Assembly (NCBI GenBank): GCA_001465115.1
Contig: CP013614.1
Coordinates: 2,232,001-2,296,000, forward strand
Source: Enterococcus silesiacus
GTDB lineage: Bacteria; Bacillota; Bacilli; Lactobacillales; Enterococcaceae
Direction: 5' to 3'
Length of the DNA: 64,000 nt
Shown here piece by piece: positions 25,588 to 33,936 of this stretch (positions are counted from its first letter, which is position 1; every line of letters starts with the position of its first letter). The position numbers were made by a program, and so were the translations under genes. The notes beneath the pieces were generated by a model, which saw only the letters and a program-made list of their open reading frames with translations, had not been told where the DNA came from and ran no database searches.

Positions 25588-25638
25588 GTATAGACATTTA
25601 ATAAATAAAGTGGTATATTATTTTTGTAATCGATTACA
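25588..25638 (+). promoter_or_regulatory. promoter, GntR operator and cre of the PTS IIC gene
   Basis: A -35 box TAGACA (25591) and -10 box TATATT (25614) are 17 bases apart. The -35 overlaps GTATAGAC (25588-25595), a motif shared with the GntR gene's own promoter and the GH1 gene at 28 kb. The start-point region overlaps TGTAATCGATTACA (25625-25638), a perfect palindrome matching the CcpA consensus at all 14 positions. So specific repression plus catabolite repression are both predicted. Confidence 0.65.
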
Positions 25639-25663
25639 AATAGACTATAAAGGACTGATTAGT

Positions 25664-26932
25664 ATGAATAGTTTTATGGATTCTCTTGGAGAAAAGATCA
25701 TGCCGCTTGCCAATAAACTTGGACAAAACCGTTATCTCTCTGTTTTGAGAGATGCTTTTATGTTATCTTTCCCATTAACAATGTTCGGATCGATCATCGT
25801 TGTTATCAATAACTTACCTTTTTTCAGTGATGCTACAAAAGGAACCTTATCCTCTTTATTTGGTAACGGTCAAAATGCGACAATGAGTATTATGGCCGTC
25901 TTCGTTACATTTGGTATTGGCTATTATTTGTCTAAATCATATGATGTTGAAGGAATTTTTGGTGGAGCCGTCTCATTCGCTAGTTTTCTGCTTTTAACGC
26001 CTTTCATGATGACGCTTGAAGATGGTACTGAAGTTTCTGGTGTCTTATCTTTAGACCGTTTAGGTGCTAAAGGGATGTTTATCGGTATGATTGCAGCTTT
26101 TCTTGCTGGTGAAATTTATTGTAGAGTAACCAAAAAAGGCTGGCAAATCAAGATGCCTGATGGTGTGCCACCTGCTGTGGCTAAATCATTTGCTGCCTTG
26201 ATTCCTGCTATTTTAACGCTATCTGTTTTTCTATTTATCAACGCAATCGTGACCGGTTTATTTAACACCAACCTTCATGATGTTATTTATGAAATAATTC
26301 AAAAACCTTTAGTCGGCTTAGGTAGTAGTTTACCGGCGACTTTGATTGCTTTATTTTTTGTACAATTCTTATGGTTCTTTGGTTTACACGGTCAAATCAT
26401 CGTCAATTCTGTGATGGACCCGATTTGGAACACCTTGATGTTAGAAAATTTAGATGCCTACAAAGCAGGTGAAAAATTACCGCACATCATAACAAAACCT
26501 TTTATGGAAACATTCACTGTTGGACTTGGTGGCTCTGGCATGACCTTAGCGGTTATTTTGATCATGGCTTTTGTCATGAAGAAAAAACAGTACCGAGATA
26601 TCGGACGTTTAAGTTTAGCACCTGGAATTTTCAATGTAAATGAACCCGTTATTTTTGGGTTACCGATCGTTTTAAATGCGACTATTCTAATTCCTTGGGT
26701 ATTAGCTCCACTGGTTGTTACAGTGCTTAATTATCTTGTAATGGCAGCCGGCATTGTTCCACCTCCAACTGGTGTATCCGTTCCGTGGACTGTTCCGATT
26801 TTCTTTAGCGGCATGTTAGCTACAAACTCAATCTTAGGTGGTCTCTTGCAGCTTGTTGATTTACTGATTGTCGGTCTACTTTGGTTTCCGTTCCTACGTT
26901 TATTAGATAAAGAAAAAGAAAGTGCGATTTAA
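25664..26932 (+). CDS. PTS IIC component, lactose/cellobiose family
   Basis: About 422 residues with ten or so membrane helices. CelB-type motifs are GLGSSLPATLIALFFVQFLW, FGLHGQIIVNSVMDP, and GIFNVNEPVIFGLPIVLN, where NEP and the His take part in sugar binding. The start is the ATG after AAAGGA, 18 codons inside the longest frame. No IIA or IIB is adjacent, so these come from elsewhere. A shared operator links it to the downstream GntR regulator and to the GH1 phospho-glucosidase at 28-29.5 kb, so it probably imports the beta-glucoside that enzyme splits. Confidence 0.9.
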   Translation: MNSFMDSLGEKIMPLANKLGQNRYLSVLRDAFMLSFPLTMFGSIIVVINNLPFFSDATKGTLSSLFGNGQNATMSIMAVFVTFGIGYYLSKSYDVEGIFGGAVSFASFLLLTPFMMTLEDGTEVSGVLSLDRLGAKGMFIGMIAAFLAGEIYCRVTKKGWQIKMPDGVPPAVAKSFAALIPAILTLSVFLFINAIVTGLFNTNLHDVIYEIIQKPLVGLGSSLPATLIALFFVQFLWFFGLHGQIIVNSVMDPIWNTLMLENLDAYKAGEKLPHIITKPFMETFTVGLGGSGMTLAVILIMAFVMKKKQYRDIGRLSLAPGIFNVNEPVIFGLPIVLNATILIPWVLAPLVVTVLNYLVMAAGIVPPPTGVSVPWTVPIFFSGMLATNSILGGLLQLVDLLIVGLLWFPFLRLLDKEKESAI

Positions 26933-26948
26933 TCGTGCTTTCTTTTTC
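26916..26948 (+). terminator. terminator overlapping the end of the PTS IIC gene
   Basis: AAGAAAGTGCGAT pairs with ATCGTGCTTTCTT (with G-T pairs) over the stop codon, followed by TTTTC. The GntR gene has its own promoter right after. Confidence 0.65.
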
Positions 26949-26953
26949 TTTAA

Positions 26954-26982
26954 TTGTCTATACATTCATAATCAGTTACAAT
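26954..26982 (+). promoter_or_regulatory. promoter and operator of the GntR gene
   Basis: TTGTCT and TACAAT are 17 bases apart. The motif GTCTATAC (26956-26963) overlaps the -35, as in the two presumed target promoters, which predicts autoregulation. Confidence 0.6.
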
Positions 26983-27005
26983 ACAGAAGAGGAGGTTGTA
27001 ACGAT

Positions 27006-27701
27006 ATGAAGCCAAAATATGAAGAAATCGCAGATACCTTGCGTGATCGAATAAAAAATAATATTTACAAAACAGATACTCTGATCCCTAATCAAACAGA
27101 CTTAGTAAAAGAATTCAACGTAAGTCGAATGACAGTCAAAAAAGCAATCGGTATTTTAGTTATGGAAGGTCTTTTATATTCTCAACGAGGTTCTGGCACC
27201 AAAGTATTGAACCGCTCTTTTTGGGATAAAGATACTTCACCAGCCAATGAATATGATGGTTTGAGCAAACAAATGCATGACCGCCATAAAAAGTTGAAAA
27301 GCCAAGTTATTTTATTCGAAGTTGAATTTCCTTCAACAGAGGTCCAAGAACGTTTAGCCATTTCTAAAGAACAGCCCGTCTATAAGATCATTCGTCTTAG
27401 AATTCTTGAAGATGAGCCGTTTATTTTGGAACATACGTATATGCCTTGTGATTTAGTTCCTGGCCTTACAACAGATATCTTGAAAAATTCTATTTATACG
27501 TATATTAAAGAACAGTTATCGCTCGATTTTGCAGGTGCTTATCGAAATATTCAAGCTGATAAATCTGATGAATACGATCAACAATATCTCAAGTGTAAAA
27601 AAGATGATCCCGTTCTTGAAGTGCAGCAAGTAGTCTACTCAAAAAATGGACGTCCTATTGAGTTTTCATGTAGTCAAAATCGTTATGATCAAAGAAGTTA
27701 G
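27006..27701 (+). CDS. GntR/HutC-family regulator with UTRA domain
   Basis: 231 residues from the ATG that follows GGAGG. The N-terminal winged helix (KYEEIADTLRDRIKNNIY, VKEFNVSRMTVKKAIGIL) is followed by a UTRA ligand-binding domain (residues about 85-230, with VQERLAISKEQPVYKIIRLR and the end VVYSKNGRPIEFSCSQNRYD). Members of this group sense sugar phosphates. It lies between a PTS IIC gene and a GH1 gene that share its predicted operator. Confidence 0.92.
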   Translation: MKPKYEEIADTLRDRIKNNIYKTDTLIPNQTDLVKEFNVSRMTVKKAIGILVMEGLLYSQRGSGTKVLNRSFWDKDTSPANEYDGLSKQMHDRHKKLKSQVILFEVEFPSTEVQERLAISKEQPVYKIIRLRILEDEPFILEHTYMPCDLVPGLTTDILKNSIYTYIKEQLSLDFAGAYRNIQADKSDEYDQQYLKCKKDDPVLEVQQVVYSKNGRPIEFSCSQNRYDQRS

Positions 27702-27751
27702 GTTCTACGTCAAATTGTGTTGGTAAGCCAAATAACTGAATAGAAATCTAG

Positions 27752-27789
27752 GTCTGGTAAGGATAGAACATTCTTATCAGACTTTTTTT
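27752..27789 (+). terminator. terminator after the GntR gene
   Basis: GTCTG-TAAG pairs with CTTA-CAGAC around a loop, followed by seven T. The rest of the gap to 28,005 has no gene; it holds a second imperfect hairpin at 27,911-27,948 (GTG-TGGT-GAAAATC / GATTT-CACCA-CAC). Confidence 0.8.
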
Positions 27790-28005
27790 ATTGTTGTGAA
27801 AAAATAAGACCTTGAATAATATAAATACGACCTTTCTGATGATTTGTGGTTTTTGTCGATTTCATTTTATCAGTTAGTTGTTCCTTTTTGTGTTTAAATG
27901 CTTAAAAAAGTGCTGGTAGAAAATCTTTTTTGATTTCCACCAACACAATATATTATAGAACCAGAAGTTATTCTATTTTAAACGTTGATTATGCCTAGTA
28001 AAAAA

Positions 28006-28050
28006 AAGAAAGTGATGCAAAACTGGAAATCAGTTTTGTATCACTTTCTT
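28006..28050 (-). terminator. terminator of the GH1 gene
   Basis: AAGAAAGTGAT-CAAAACTG pairs with CAGTTTTG-ATCACTTTCTT; a T-rich stretch follows on the minus strand. Confidence 0.85.
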
Positions 28051-28054
28051 CATT

Positions 28055-29455
28055 TTATTGATCTGTTAGTGTATTTGTTTGAGCAACTGTTTTAAACCAA
28101 TGACCCGATTTTTTGATTGTCTTGATTTGCGTATGGATATTGGTAGAGATAAAGCCATAGCGGTTCTTATAGGCATTCGCCCAAGACCAACAATCGATTG
28201 GTGTCCACAAATGGTAGCCAAAACAATTCGAGCCTTCTTCGATCCCTTGATGGACCCACTCTAAATGTTCCCGAATAAAACCAATCCGATAGTCGTCTTC
28301 AACAACACCTGCATCATTCATAAATCGCTCCTCGCCTGAAATTCCCATCCCATTTTCAGAAACAAACCATGGAATATTATTATAATTGTCACGAATATTG
28401 ATGGCAATATCGTACAATGCTTTGGGATAAATTTCCCAACCACGATCAATATTCATTCGGCGACCTGGCATATTGTATTCATCAAAATAACGATTCGGTA
28501 GCCATGCACCAACACTATTTGGCGCTACATCTGGTGCTTTCACACGATTTGGATGATAGAAATTAACACCTAGAACATCGATCGTATTTTCTTTGATCAA
28601 GGCTAATTCTTCTAGCGTGCTTTCCCAAAGAACTCCGTCTTTGATAAATAAATCGACTAACTCTTGTGGAAATTCTCCGTGGACTGCTGTATCTAAAAAC
28701 ATCCGATTGTTAAATAACTCAGCAATATTCGCCGCAGCTAAGTCTTCGGGGGAATCAGAAGCAGGGTAGGTTGGCGTTAGATTTAAAATAATCCCGATTC
28801 TTCCACCTTCATTTTGCAGACCCATTTTTCTGAAAGCTTGGATTGCTTTTGCCGAAGCTAGGTTTAAGTTGTAAGCTACTTGCACTGCTTTTTTACCGTC
28901 CACGATTTTGGGATAATGGAATTGGTGTAAGTACTCACCTTCGACGACAACAATCGGTTCATTGTGGGTAAACCAATCTTTCACTCGATCACCAAATAAT
29001 TCAAAGCATTTTTCTGCAAATTTCACGTATAAATCCACAACATGCTTCGATTCCCAGCCGCCATACTTATGGAATAACTCCACAGGTAAGTCAAAATGAT
29101 GCAAGTTCATTACAGGTCGAATTCCGGCTGCAATAAACTCATCAATCACTGCATTGTAAAAACGAACCGCATCTTCATTGACCGTTCCAGTTTCAAAATC
29201 ATCGATCAAACGTGTCCATTGAATAGAAGTCCGTACACTATTCAACCCAACTTCCTTCATCAAGGCAATATCCTCTTTAAAACTATTATAAAAATTCGAC
29301 GTTACATCTGGCCCTACTTGATCATAAAAATCTGTTGGTTCGATTTCATACCAATAATCGAACATATTTGCATGTTTTTTATTAAAACGTCCTTCACTTT
29401 GCGGACCTGATGTCGCAGCGCCCCACCAAAAGTCTTCTTTAAATATTCTTTGCAT
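28055..29455 (-). CDS. 6-phospho-beta-glucosidase, family GH1
   Basis: About 466 residues beginning MQRIFKEDFWWGAATSGPQSEG. The acid/base Glu is in THNEPIVVVEG, the nucleophile Glu in WFVSENGMGISG, and the end CFGYHLWTPIDCWSWANAYKNRYGF is the family's sugar-binding and phosphate region. The start is chosen by homology; 11 more codons are open upstream but without a better binding site. It stands alone on the minus strand. Its promoter carries the same operator as the PTS IIC and GntR genes, which makes these three a small beta-glucoside regulon. Confidence 0.92.
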   Translation of the reverse strand: MQRIFKEDFWWGAATSGPQSEGRFNKKHANMFDYWYEIEPTDFYDQVGPDVTSNFYNSFKEDIALMKEVGLNSVRTSIQWTRLIDDFETGTVNEDAVRFYNAVIDEFIAAGIRPVMNLHHFDLPVELFHKYGGWESKHVVDLYVKFAEKCFELFGDRVKDWFTHNEPIVVVEGEYLHQFHYPKIVDGKKAVQVAYNLNLASAKAIQAFRKMGLQNEGGRIGIILNLTPTYPASDSPEDLAAANIAELFNNRMFLDTAVHGEFPQELVDLFIKDGVLWESTLEELALIKENTIDVLGVNFYHPNRVKAPDVAPNSVGAWLPNRYFDEYNMPGRRMNIDRGWEIYPKALYDIAINIRDNYNNIPWFVSENGMGISGEERFMNDAGVVEDDYRIGFIREHLEWVHQGIEEGSNCFGYHLWTPIDCWSWANAYKNRYGFISTNIHTQIKTIKKSGHWFKTVAQTNTLTDQ

Positions 29456-29505
29456 GACTGTCCCTACTTTCATCGACTTGTTTTTCAATTATCGTATTCA
29501 CCAAT

Positions 29506-29541
29506 ATTATAAAGCTAATACCTCTAAATGTCTATACTTTT
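29506..29541 (-). promoter_or_regulatory. promoter and GntR operator of the GH1 gene
   Basis: On the minus strand TAGACA and TATAAT are exactly 17 bases apart. The -35 lies in AAAAGTATAGACATTTA, a 17-base string also present unchanged at 25,585 before the PTS IIC gene. Confidence 0.7.
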
Positions 29542-29566
29542 AATATATAAGGTATGCAAAAAAATA

Positions 29567-29721
29567 AAGTGGCTAGGACATAACTCTGCGAGTCACATCC
29601 TAGCCACATAAAATCCGGATAAACGGTGGGAGCAGGAGCAACTCTTTCGGAAATAAGTTGAACACTCCTGTCCCAACCTCTTCACATTCTCCCCCTAATA
29701 AACGGCGGAAGTAGAAGCAAA
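29567..29721. repeat. enterococcal intergenic repeat with conserved hairpin, copy 2
   Basis: Same order as copy 1 at 21.1 kb: a stem (GTGGCTAGGA / TCCTAGCCAC) around ATAACTCTGCGAGTCAC, then GGATAAACGGTGGGAGCAGGAG, AAATAAGTTGAA and CTCCTGTCCCAACCTCTTCA. Part of the middle block is repeated at its end (AATAAACGGCGGAAGTAGAAG). The stem sequence differs from copy 1 while pairing is kept. Confidence 0.7.
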
Positions 29722-29725
29722 CCGA

Positions 29726-30484
29726 CTATATAGTCAACTGCTTATGCTCATTATAATAACTTTTATATGCTAAATAAGTCGCAATAACCGAACCAATACT
29801 TGTTGCGGAAAGCAACATAAAGGTCACCATAATTTGATATTTTATAGCATGTACTGGATCGACTCCAGCAAAAATCAAACCTGACATCATTCCAGGTAGA
29901 CTGACAATCCCAACTGTTTTAGCAGAATCGATCGTTGGTGCCATCCCTGTTCGGATGCTTGCTCTAACAATTGATCGTGAAGCTAGCTTGATATCCGCTC
30001 CTAAAGCTAGTTTTTCAAGAACGGCTTGGCGTTGATCATGAAACAAGCTGTCCATATTTCTATAACATAATCCAATTGCAATCATCGAATTACTTGCGAT
30101 CATTCCACTGATTGGAATAATCTGAGAAGGGATAAAACGAATCGCACCTGATAAAACCAATATAGCAATCGTCACCCCTGTACTACAAGAGATTGCCAAG
30201 AATGAAATCCAAAAGCCGTTCTTCAGATGATTACTACGTTTTCCAGCATTCAGCGCTGCATTGATAATAATGATTCCAGCCATTACCAACGTTAAAATCT
30301 TATTGTCAATTTGGAATACATATTTAAGAAGATAACCAACTAAAACGAGTTGAATAATCGCTCGACAAACACTAATCATGATATCTTTAGTAAAGCCCAA
30401 TTTCTCCTTATAACTGATCAATAGCGCCACCACGACCAACATTCCAGCAAATAAAAGTGATAGATCATTGACTGCTAAATTCAT
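29726..30484 (-). CDS. fetB: FetB-type iron export ABC permease (UPF0014)
   Basis: 252 residues with about seven membrane helices. It has the UPF0014 hallmarks CRAIIQLVLVGYLLKYVF, ISGMIASNSMIAIGLCYRN and IVSLPGMMSGLIFAGVDP. Together with the ATPase whose gene overlaps by one base, it should form the FetAB exporter, which lowers cellular iron and protects against peroxide. An alternative within this family is export of another metal or a non-metal substrate. Confidence 0.9.
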   Translation of the reverse strand: MNLAVNDLSLLFAGMLVVVALLISYKEKLGFTKDIMISVCRAIIQLVLVGYLLKYVFQIDNKILTLVMAGIIIINAALNAGKRSNHLKNGFWISFLAISCSTGVTIAILVLSGAIRFIPSQIIPISGMIASNSMIAIGLCYRNMDSLFHDQRQAVLEKLALGADIKLASRSIVRASIRTGMAPTIDSAKTVGIVSLPGMMSGLIFAGVDPVHAIKYQIMVTFMLLSATSIGSVIATYLAYKSYYNEHKQLTI

Positions 30485-31122
30485 TAGGCTTCCTCCAATC
30501 TGCCAGCTACAATTTTTTTGACAATCGCTGATTGGGCAATTTCTTGTGCATCATGAGTCACTCGGATCAATGTAATGCCTTTCTCTTGATTCAATTGCAA
30601 CAGCCATTGATTGACGATTGCTTTGCTTTCTTCATCCAATCCTGCCGTTACCTCGTCTAAAAGCAGGACTTCTGGTAAAAATATCACATTACGAATCAAT
30701 GCCACCCGCTGTTTTTCTCCACCCGATAATTCGGTGATTTTTTTATCGAGATAGCTTTTAGGAAGTTTTACTTCCTTTAATAACTCTAGTATGTGACTCT
30801 TTTGAAAATCTTTTTTGCGAACCTCATAAGGAAACATAAAATTGTCTCGTACGGTTTCACCAAATAAGGATGGTTGCTGAAAACAGTATGACACTTTCAT
30901 ACGGTAATTTTCTGGTGCAAGCGCCATGATATCCTGATCATTCAGGAGAACTTTTCCTTTAGTTGGTGTCAATAAAGAAGCTAGTAACTTAAGTAAGGTG
31001 CTTTTCCCACTGCCAGAGGGTCCGGTAATAGTGGTGTGGCTTCCTTTGTCAAAAGAGATTGTAATATCGCTTAGAATCGTTTGCTCTTCTATTTGAAAAG
31101 ATATATGTTCAGTTTTTAACAA
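30484..31122 (-). CDS. fetA: FetA-type ABC transporter ATPase
   Basis: 212 residues with Walker A GPSGSGKSTLLKLLA, Q-loop FQQPSLFG, signature LSGGEKQRVALIRN, Walker B VLLLDEVTAGLD and the switch VTHDA. It starts with TTG behind AAAGGAAT. It pairs with the overlapping permease gene. The DEVTAGLD reading (instead of DEPTSGLD) is typical for this subgroup. Confidence 0.92.
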   Translation of the reverse strand: MLKTEHISFQIEEQTILSDITISFDKGSHTTITGPSGSGKSTLLKLLASLLTPTKGKVLLNDQDIMALAPENYRMKVSYCFQQPSLFGETVRDNFMFPYEVRKKDFQKSHILELLKEVKLPKSYLDKKITELSGGEKQRVALIRNVIFLPEVLLLDEVTAGLDEESKAIVNQWLLQLNQEKGITLIRVTHDAQEIAQSAIVKKIVAGRLEEA

Positions 31123-31136
31123 GCTTATTCATTCCT

Positions 31137-31775
31137 TTATTTGTGGATTTTTGAAAGGTCCAATAACTTCTTATTTTTTAATATACTTTTTTCTATTTGA
31201 AGTTCTTTCTGACTACCTTGCCATAACGATAATTCAACTAAAATTTTTTCAGGATACTTTTTACTTATATCCCTTAGAGCGTTGCCACATGATTTTCTAA
31301 CATATTCACTGTCATCATTTCTAAGTGATGATAATAAATGAATGGCACTATCAGGATTATCTTTAAAATAAGGGCGATTCGTCCAAATTCTCAACCCCTC
31401 TGAGACGGCTCTTCTAGTATTATAATGGTCAAAGTTTAACCATTCTTTGATCGTCTCCAGCGCTTCTTCATAGCCAATTTCTTTACAAAAATTATCGAAT
31501 GCCATCCCTACTATTTCTTGTACTCGCCAATTGTCATCTTTTGAAACATTATTTTTCAAAAAGTTTAGCACATCACTATTTTTGGCTGCGAGCTTTCCAA
31601 ACAGAAAAACAGCGAACATTCTTATTTGATAGATCTCAGACAAATATAACTTAAATGCTACATCCTCTAATTCCTTTTCCGTCAGCTTCTTTTCAAGTGA
31701 ATCAGCTAAACGTTCCATTGGTTTAAACCCATTAGGAATTTTTGCAATTTCATTCAGCTCTTCTTCTAAATTCAA
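31137..31775 (-). CDS. HEAT-repeat DNA alkylation repair-like protein
   Basis: 212 residues made of paired helices (HEAT-like repeats), e.g. YLSEIYQIRMFAVFLFGKLA, DNWRVQEIVGMAFDNFC and YVRKSCGNALRDISKKYPEK. This matches the AlkD-like family found widely in Firmicutes, in which the concave surface grips damaged DNA. Many small paralogues lack proven glycosylase activity, so the function is open. It starts with TTG behind GGAG. It stands downstream of an enterocin-type immunity gene with no shared overlap. Confidence 0.75.
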   Translation of the reverse strand: MNLEEELNEIAKIPNGFKPMERLADSLEKKLTEKELEDVAFKLYLSEIYQIRMFAVFLFGKLAAKNSDVLNFLKNNVSKDDNWRVQEIVGMAFDNFCKEIGYEEALETIKEWLNFDHYNTRRAVSEGLRIWTNRPYFKDNPDSAIHLLSSLRNDDSEYVRKSCGNALRDISKKYPEKILVELSLWQGSQKELQIEKSILKNKKLLDLSKIHK

Positions 31776-31850
31776 TTTATGCTCCTTTCACTTCTCTAAT
31801 CCTTTTCAAAAGCATCCTAGTATTATTTGGAACAATTCTTGCACTGAATA

Positions 31851-32156
31851 TTAATCAAACTGAGAGAGGCTTCCTAAGTATCCTCTATAATTATTATTCA
31901 CACCAGACGTTTTGGCGATGCTATTCATTTTATTGATCACTTGATTTTGTTCTTCGGTAAATGTCAGTTTTTCAGTCAGATTTTTGAAATAGATATAATT
32001 AACTAGCCTAGACATCAAAAAATCTTCATTTACATCTTTATCCAATTTTTTGTAAACCTTCAACAAAACTTCTTTTAACTCCAAATAACTTTCTCCCTGT
32101 TCATTTCCTAAGCTATTGTACAATTCATGAACTAATTTCTTAGATTCTTTATTCAT
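31851..32156 (-). CDS. enterocin A-type bacteriocin immunity protein (orphan)
   Basis: The 101-residue four-helix protein closely follows the pediocin-like bacteriocin immunity pattern: KLVHELYNSL, EVLLKVYKKLDKD, SRLVNYIYFKNLTEKLTFTEEQ and a C-terminal SGVNNNYRGYL. The last part determines which class IIa bacteriocin is recognised, acting at the mannose PTS. No bacteriocin structural gene is seen beside it, so it probably protects against bacteriocins made by neighbours. Preceded by AGGAGG. Confidence 0.88.
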   Translation of the reverse strand: MNKESKKLVHELYNSLGNEQGESYLELKEVLLKVYKKLDKDVNEDFLMSRLVNYIYFKNLTEKLTFTEEQNQVINKMNSIAKTSGVNNNYRGYLGSLSQFD

Positions 32157-32171
32157 TATAACCCTCCTAAT

Positions 32172-32240
32172 TTAAAAGCGAAGCGGACTGACTTGCTCAA
32201 CTCTTTTTTCCCGAAGAGCCAGTCCGTAAAGCTGGATAAC
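32172..32240 (+). repeat. enterococcal intergenic palindromic repeat, short copy
   Basis: TTAAAAGCGAAGCGGACTG, then TTTTTTCCCGAAGAGCCAGTCCG and AAGCTGGATAA: the two end blocks of the family without the central AAAATAGGAAA part. The ends still pair (CGGACTG / CAGTCCG). Confidence 0.7.
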
Positions 32241-32259
32241 TTTATTATTTTTTAGAAAG

Positions 32260-32673
32260 TTATTTCCTAAAAAAATTCTTTTCTTTTAGATATTTAAGAT
32301 TGGTCATTTGCCACTTAGAAGTCAGCACGACTTGAGGCGTCTTTACTACCACTTTTGCATCATTGTATTTAAAAATGATTTTTGTCTGCATTAGTCCGTT
32401 TTTATATTCAAACTCTGTAATATCTTTATGTTCCAAATAGGAAATATTTTCTGTAAAATCGCCTGACAAACTTAGACCCACAAGAATAATTTCTCCCTCA
32501 GTAAAAAACACAAGTAAGTTCTTCATATCTGCTACAGCACCAGCTTGAAATACCATATACTTCCAAAACTTCGGCTCAACATAACCAAAAATAAAATTCT
32601 TATCATCAATCAATATTATATCCGTCTCTTTTACAAACGCCATAATATTGTCTAATTTCATTGCTTGATTCAT
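32260..32673 (-). CDS. hypothetical protein, possibly PH-like
   Basis: 137 residues, no signal peptide or membrane helix, rich in alternating hydrophobic strands (NLLVFFTEGEIILVGLSLSG, TKIIFKYNDAKVVVKTPQV). This is the pattern of a small beta-barrel such as a bacterial PH-like domain. Preceded by GGAGG. It lies among small accessory genes; no function can be named. Confidence 0.6.
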   Translation of the reverse strand: MNQAMKLDNIMAFVKETDIILIDDKNFIFGYVEPKFWKYMVFQAGAVADMKNLLVFFTEGEIILVGLSLSGDFTENISYLEHKDITEFEYKNGLMQTKIIFKYNDAKVVVKTPQVVLTSKWQMTNLKYLKEKNFFRK

Positions 32674-32740
32674 TCTTTCTCCTCCTATTGGCTACACTTT
32701 TTCTTTTTTGAGTATCTGTTTAACGTTTTTGATCCACTAT

Positions 32741-32962
32741 TTAACCTTTGCTGCTCCTTTTTTGAAAATGACCTTCCCTATTCCATTCATAACTATCAAC
32801 AAGAAAATGCTTTAGTTCTGCGAATGATACCTTACTGAATGATTTATTCGGTAACTTCCCCCATATCAACGATTTATCCATAATTTGATTTTCTTCTATC
32901 TTACTTATTTCAAAATCGGGACAAACGCTTAGCCATTCAATAATCTTCTTTTCATTATCCAT
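32741..32962 (-). CDS. small hypothetical protein
   Basis: 73 residues behind AAAGGGGA, rich in charged residues with several Trp (EWLSVCPDF, SLIWGKLPNKSF, DSYEWNREGHF). No signal or membrane segment. I do not recognise it; similar short cytoplasmic proteins in such regions are often immunity proteins, but nothing here proves that. Confidence 0.45.
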   Translation of the reverse strand: MDNEKKIIEWLSVCPDFEISKIEENQIMDKSLIWGKLPNKSFSKVSFAELKHFLVDSYEWNREGHFQKRSSKG

Positions 32963-33111
32963 CGCTTAGTCCCCTTTCCGTTTCTTTTTAAGAATTATTA
33001 TCTATTTTTTAAAAATTTTCTTGCTCTTTATTTTATATCGAGATACAGTAAGACTATCGAAGCTTCGAAATATGACGTCATAGTAACTAAACAATGAATG
33101 GAGACTTATTT

Positions 33112-33567
33112 ATGAACTATACTATTAAAAATATTCCCACTCAACAATTTGCTTATATGCGCCGTACTGGGGCTTATGGTAATGAAAATTACAGGTTGAT
33201 GGCAACCTTCAAAGAGTGGGCACAAAATGAACAGTTATTTGAAAAGAACACTGTTCTTTATGGTGTTGCTAGAGATAATCCTAAAACCACTTTACCAGAT
33301 AAATGTAGGTATGATGTTGGTATTCCTATCCTATCAACCTTTTCTGACTCTACACATGTAAATATCGGCTCTTTGTTTTCTGGTGGTAAGTATGCACTAT
33401 TTCAAATTGAGCACACTGCTGAAGGAGTTAAACAGTTTTGGATGACTTTTGAAAAAGAAATCCAACAACAAAATATCACTTACAATACAGCAAAATCAAT
33501 TCTAGAAAGATATGATACGAATTTAATAGAAAATGGATACTGTGAAATGTGTGTTCCTATAGATTAA
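33112..33567 (+). CDS. GyrI-like small-molecule-binding protein
   Basis: 151 residues from the ATG behind GGAGAC. It has the SHV/GyrI fold pattern: start strand YTIKNIPTQQFAYMRRTGAYG, middle YGVARDNPKTTLPDKCRYDVGI, and the ligand-pocket region GGKYALFQIEHTAEGVKQFW. Stand-alone domains of this family bind drugs or other small molecules and may sequester or hydrolyse them. The gene is single and divergent from its neighbours. Confidence 0.8.
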   Translation: MNYTIKNIPTQQFAYMRRTGAYGNENYRLMATFKEWAQNEQLFEKNTVLYGVARDNPKTTLPDKCRYDVGIPILSTFSDSTHVNIGSLFSGGKYALFQIEHTAEGVKQFWMTFEKEIQQQNITYNTAKSILERYDTNLIENGYCEMCVPID

Positions 33568-33738
33568 TATAACAAAAGTACACAACGTTTAGGAGATGGA
33601 TTTCTTTATTTTATTCCTCTCCTAAATCTGTAATTTTTTGAAAAATCGTCAGTCAGCATTTTTCAAAAAAGACAAGTTATTAACATATCACGTTCTTATT
33701 TTACTTTTGATTCTTTTAAGATCAGTATAAAATTTTTA

Positions 33739-33936
33739 TTATTTCTGATACTTACCTTTAAGATATACAGTTGTACCAAAGAAAAGAATTGCTATACCTA
33801 AATAATTTTCTAATTTTAATAATAGAAGAAAAACAATAAGAGCTACAATTAGAAACCACGGGTGTTTCATCATTACTAAATAAGTTATCCTTTCTTGTCT
33901 GTTCTGATTCGCAGGCTGTATATTCAATTTCCCCAA
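33739..33936 (-). CDS. small membrane protein
   Basis: About 65 residues, with a TTG start overlapping the end of the upstream membrane protein gene. Two hydrophobic helices (FLIVALIVFLLLL and LGIAILFFGTTVYL) with a basic tail. It is probably coupled to its neighbour. An overlapping frame (33,758-33,955) lacks sense. Function unknown. Confidence 0.4.
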   Translation of the reverse strand: MGKLNIQPANQNRQERITYLVMMKHPWFLIVALIVFLLLLKLENYLGIAILFFGTTVYLKGKYQK

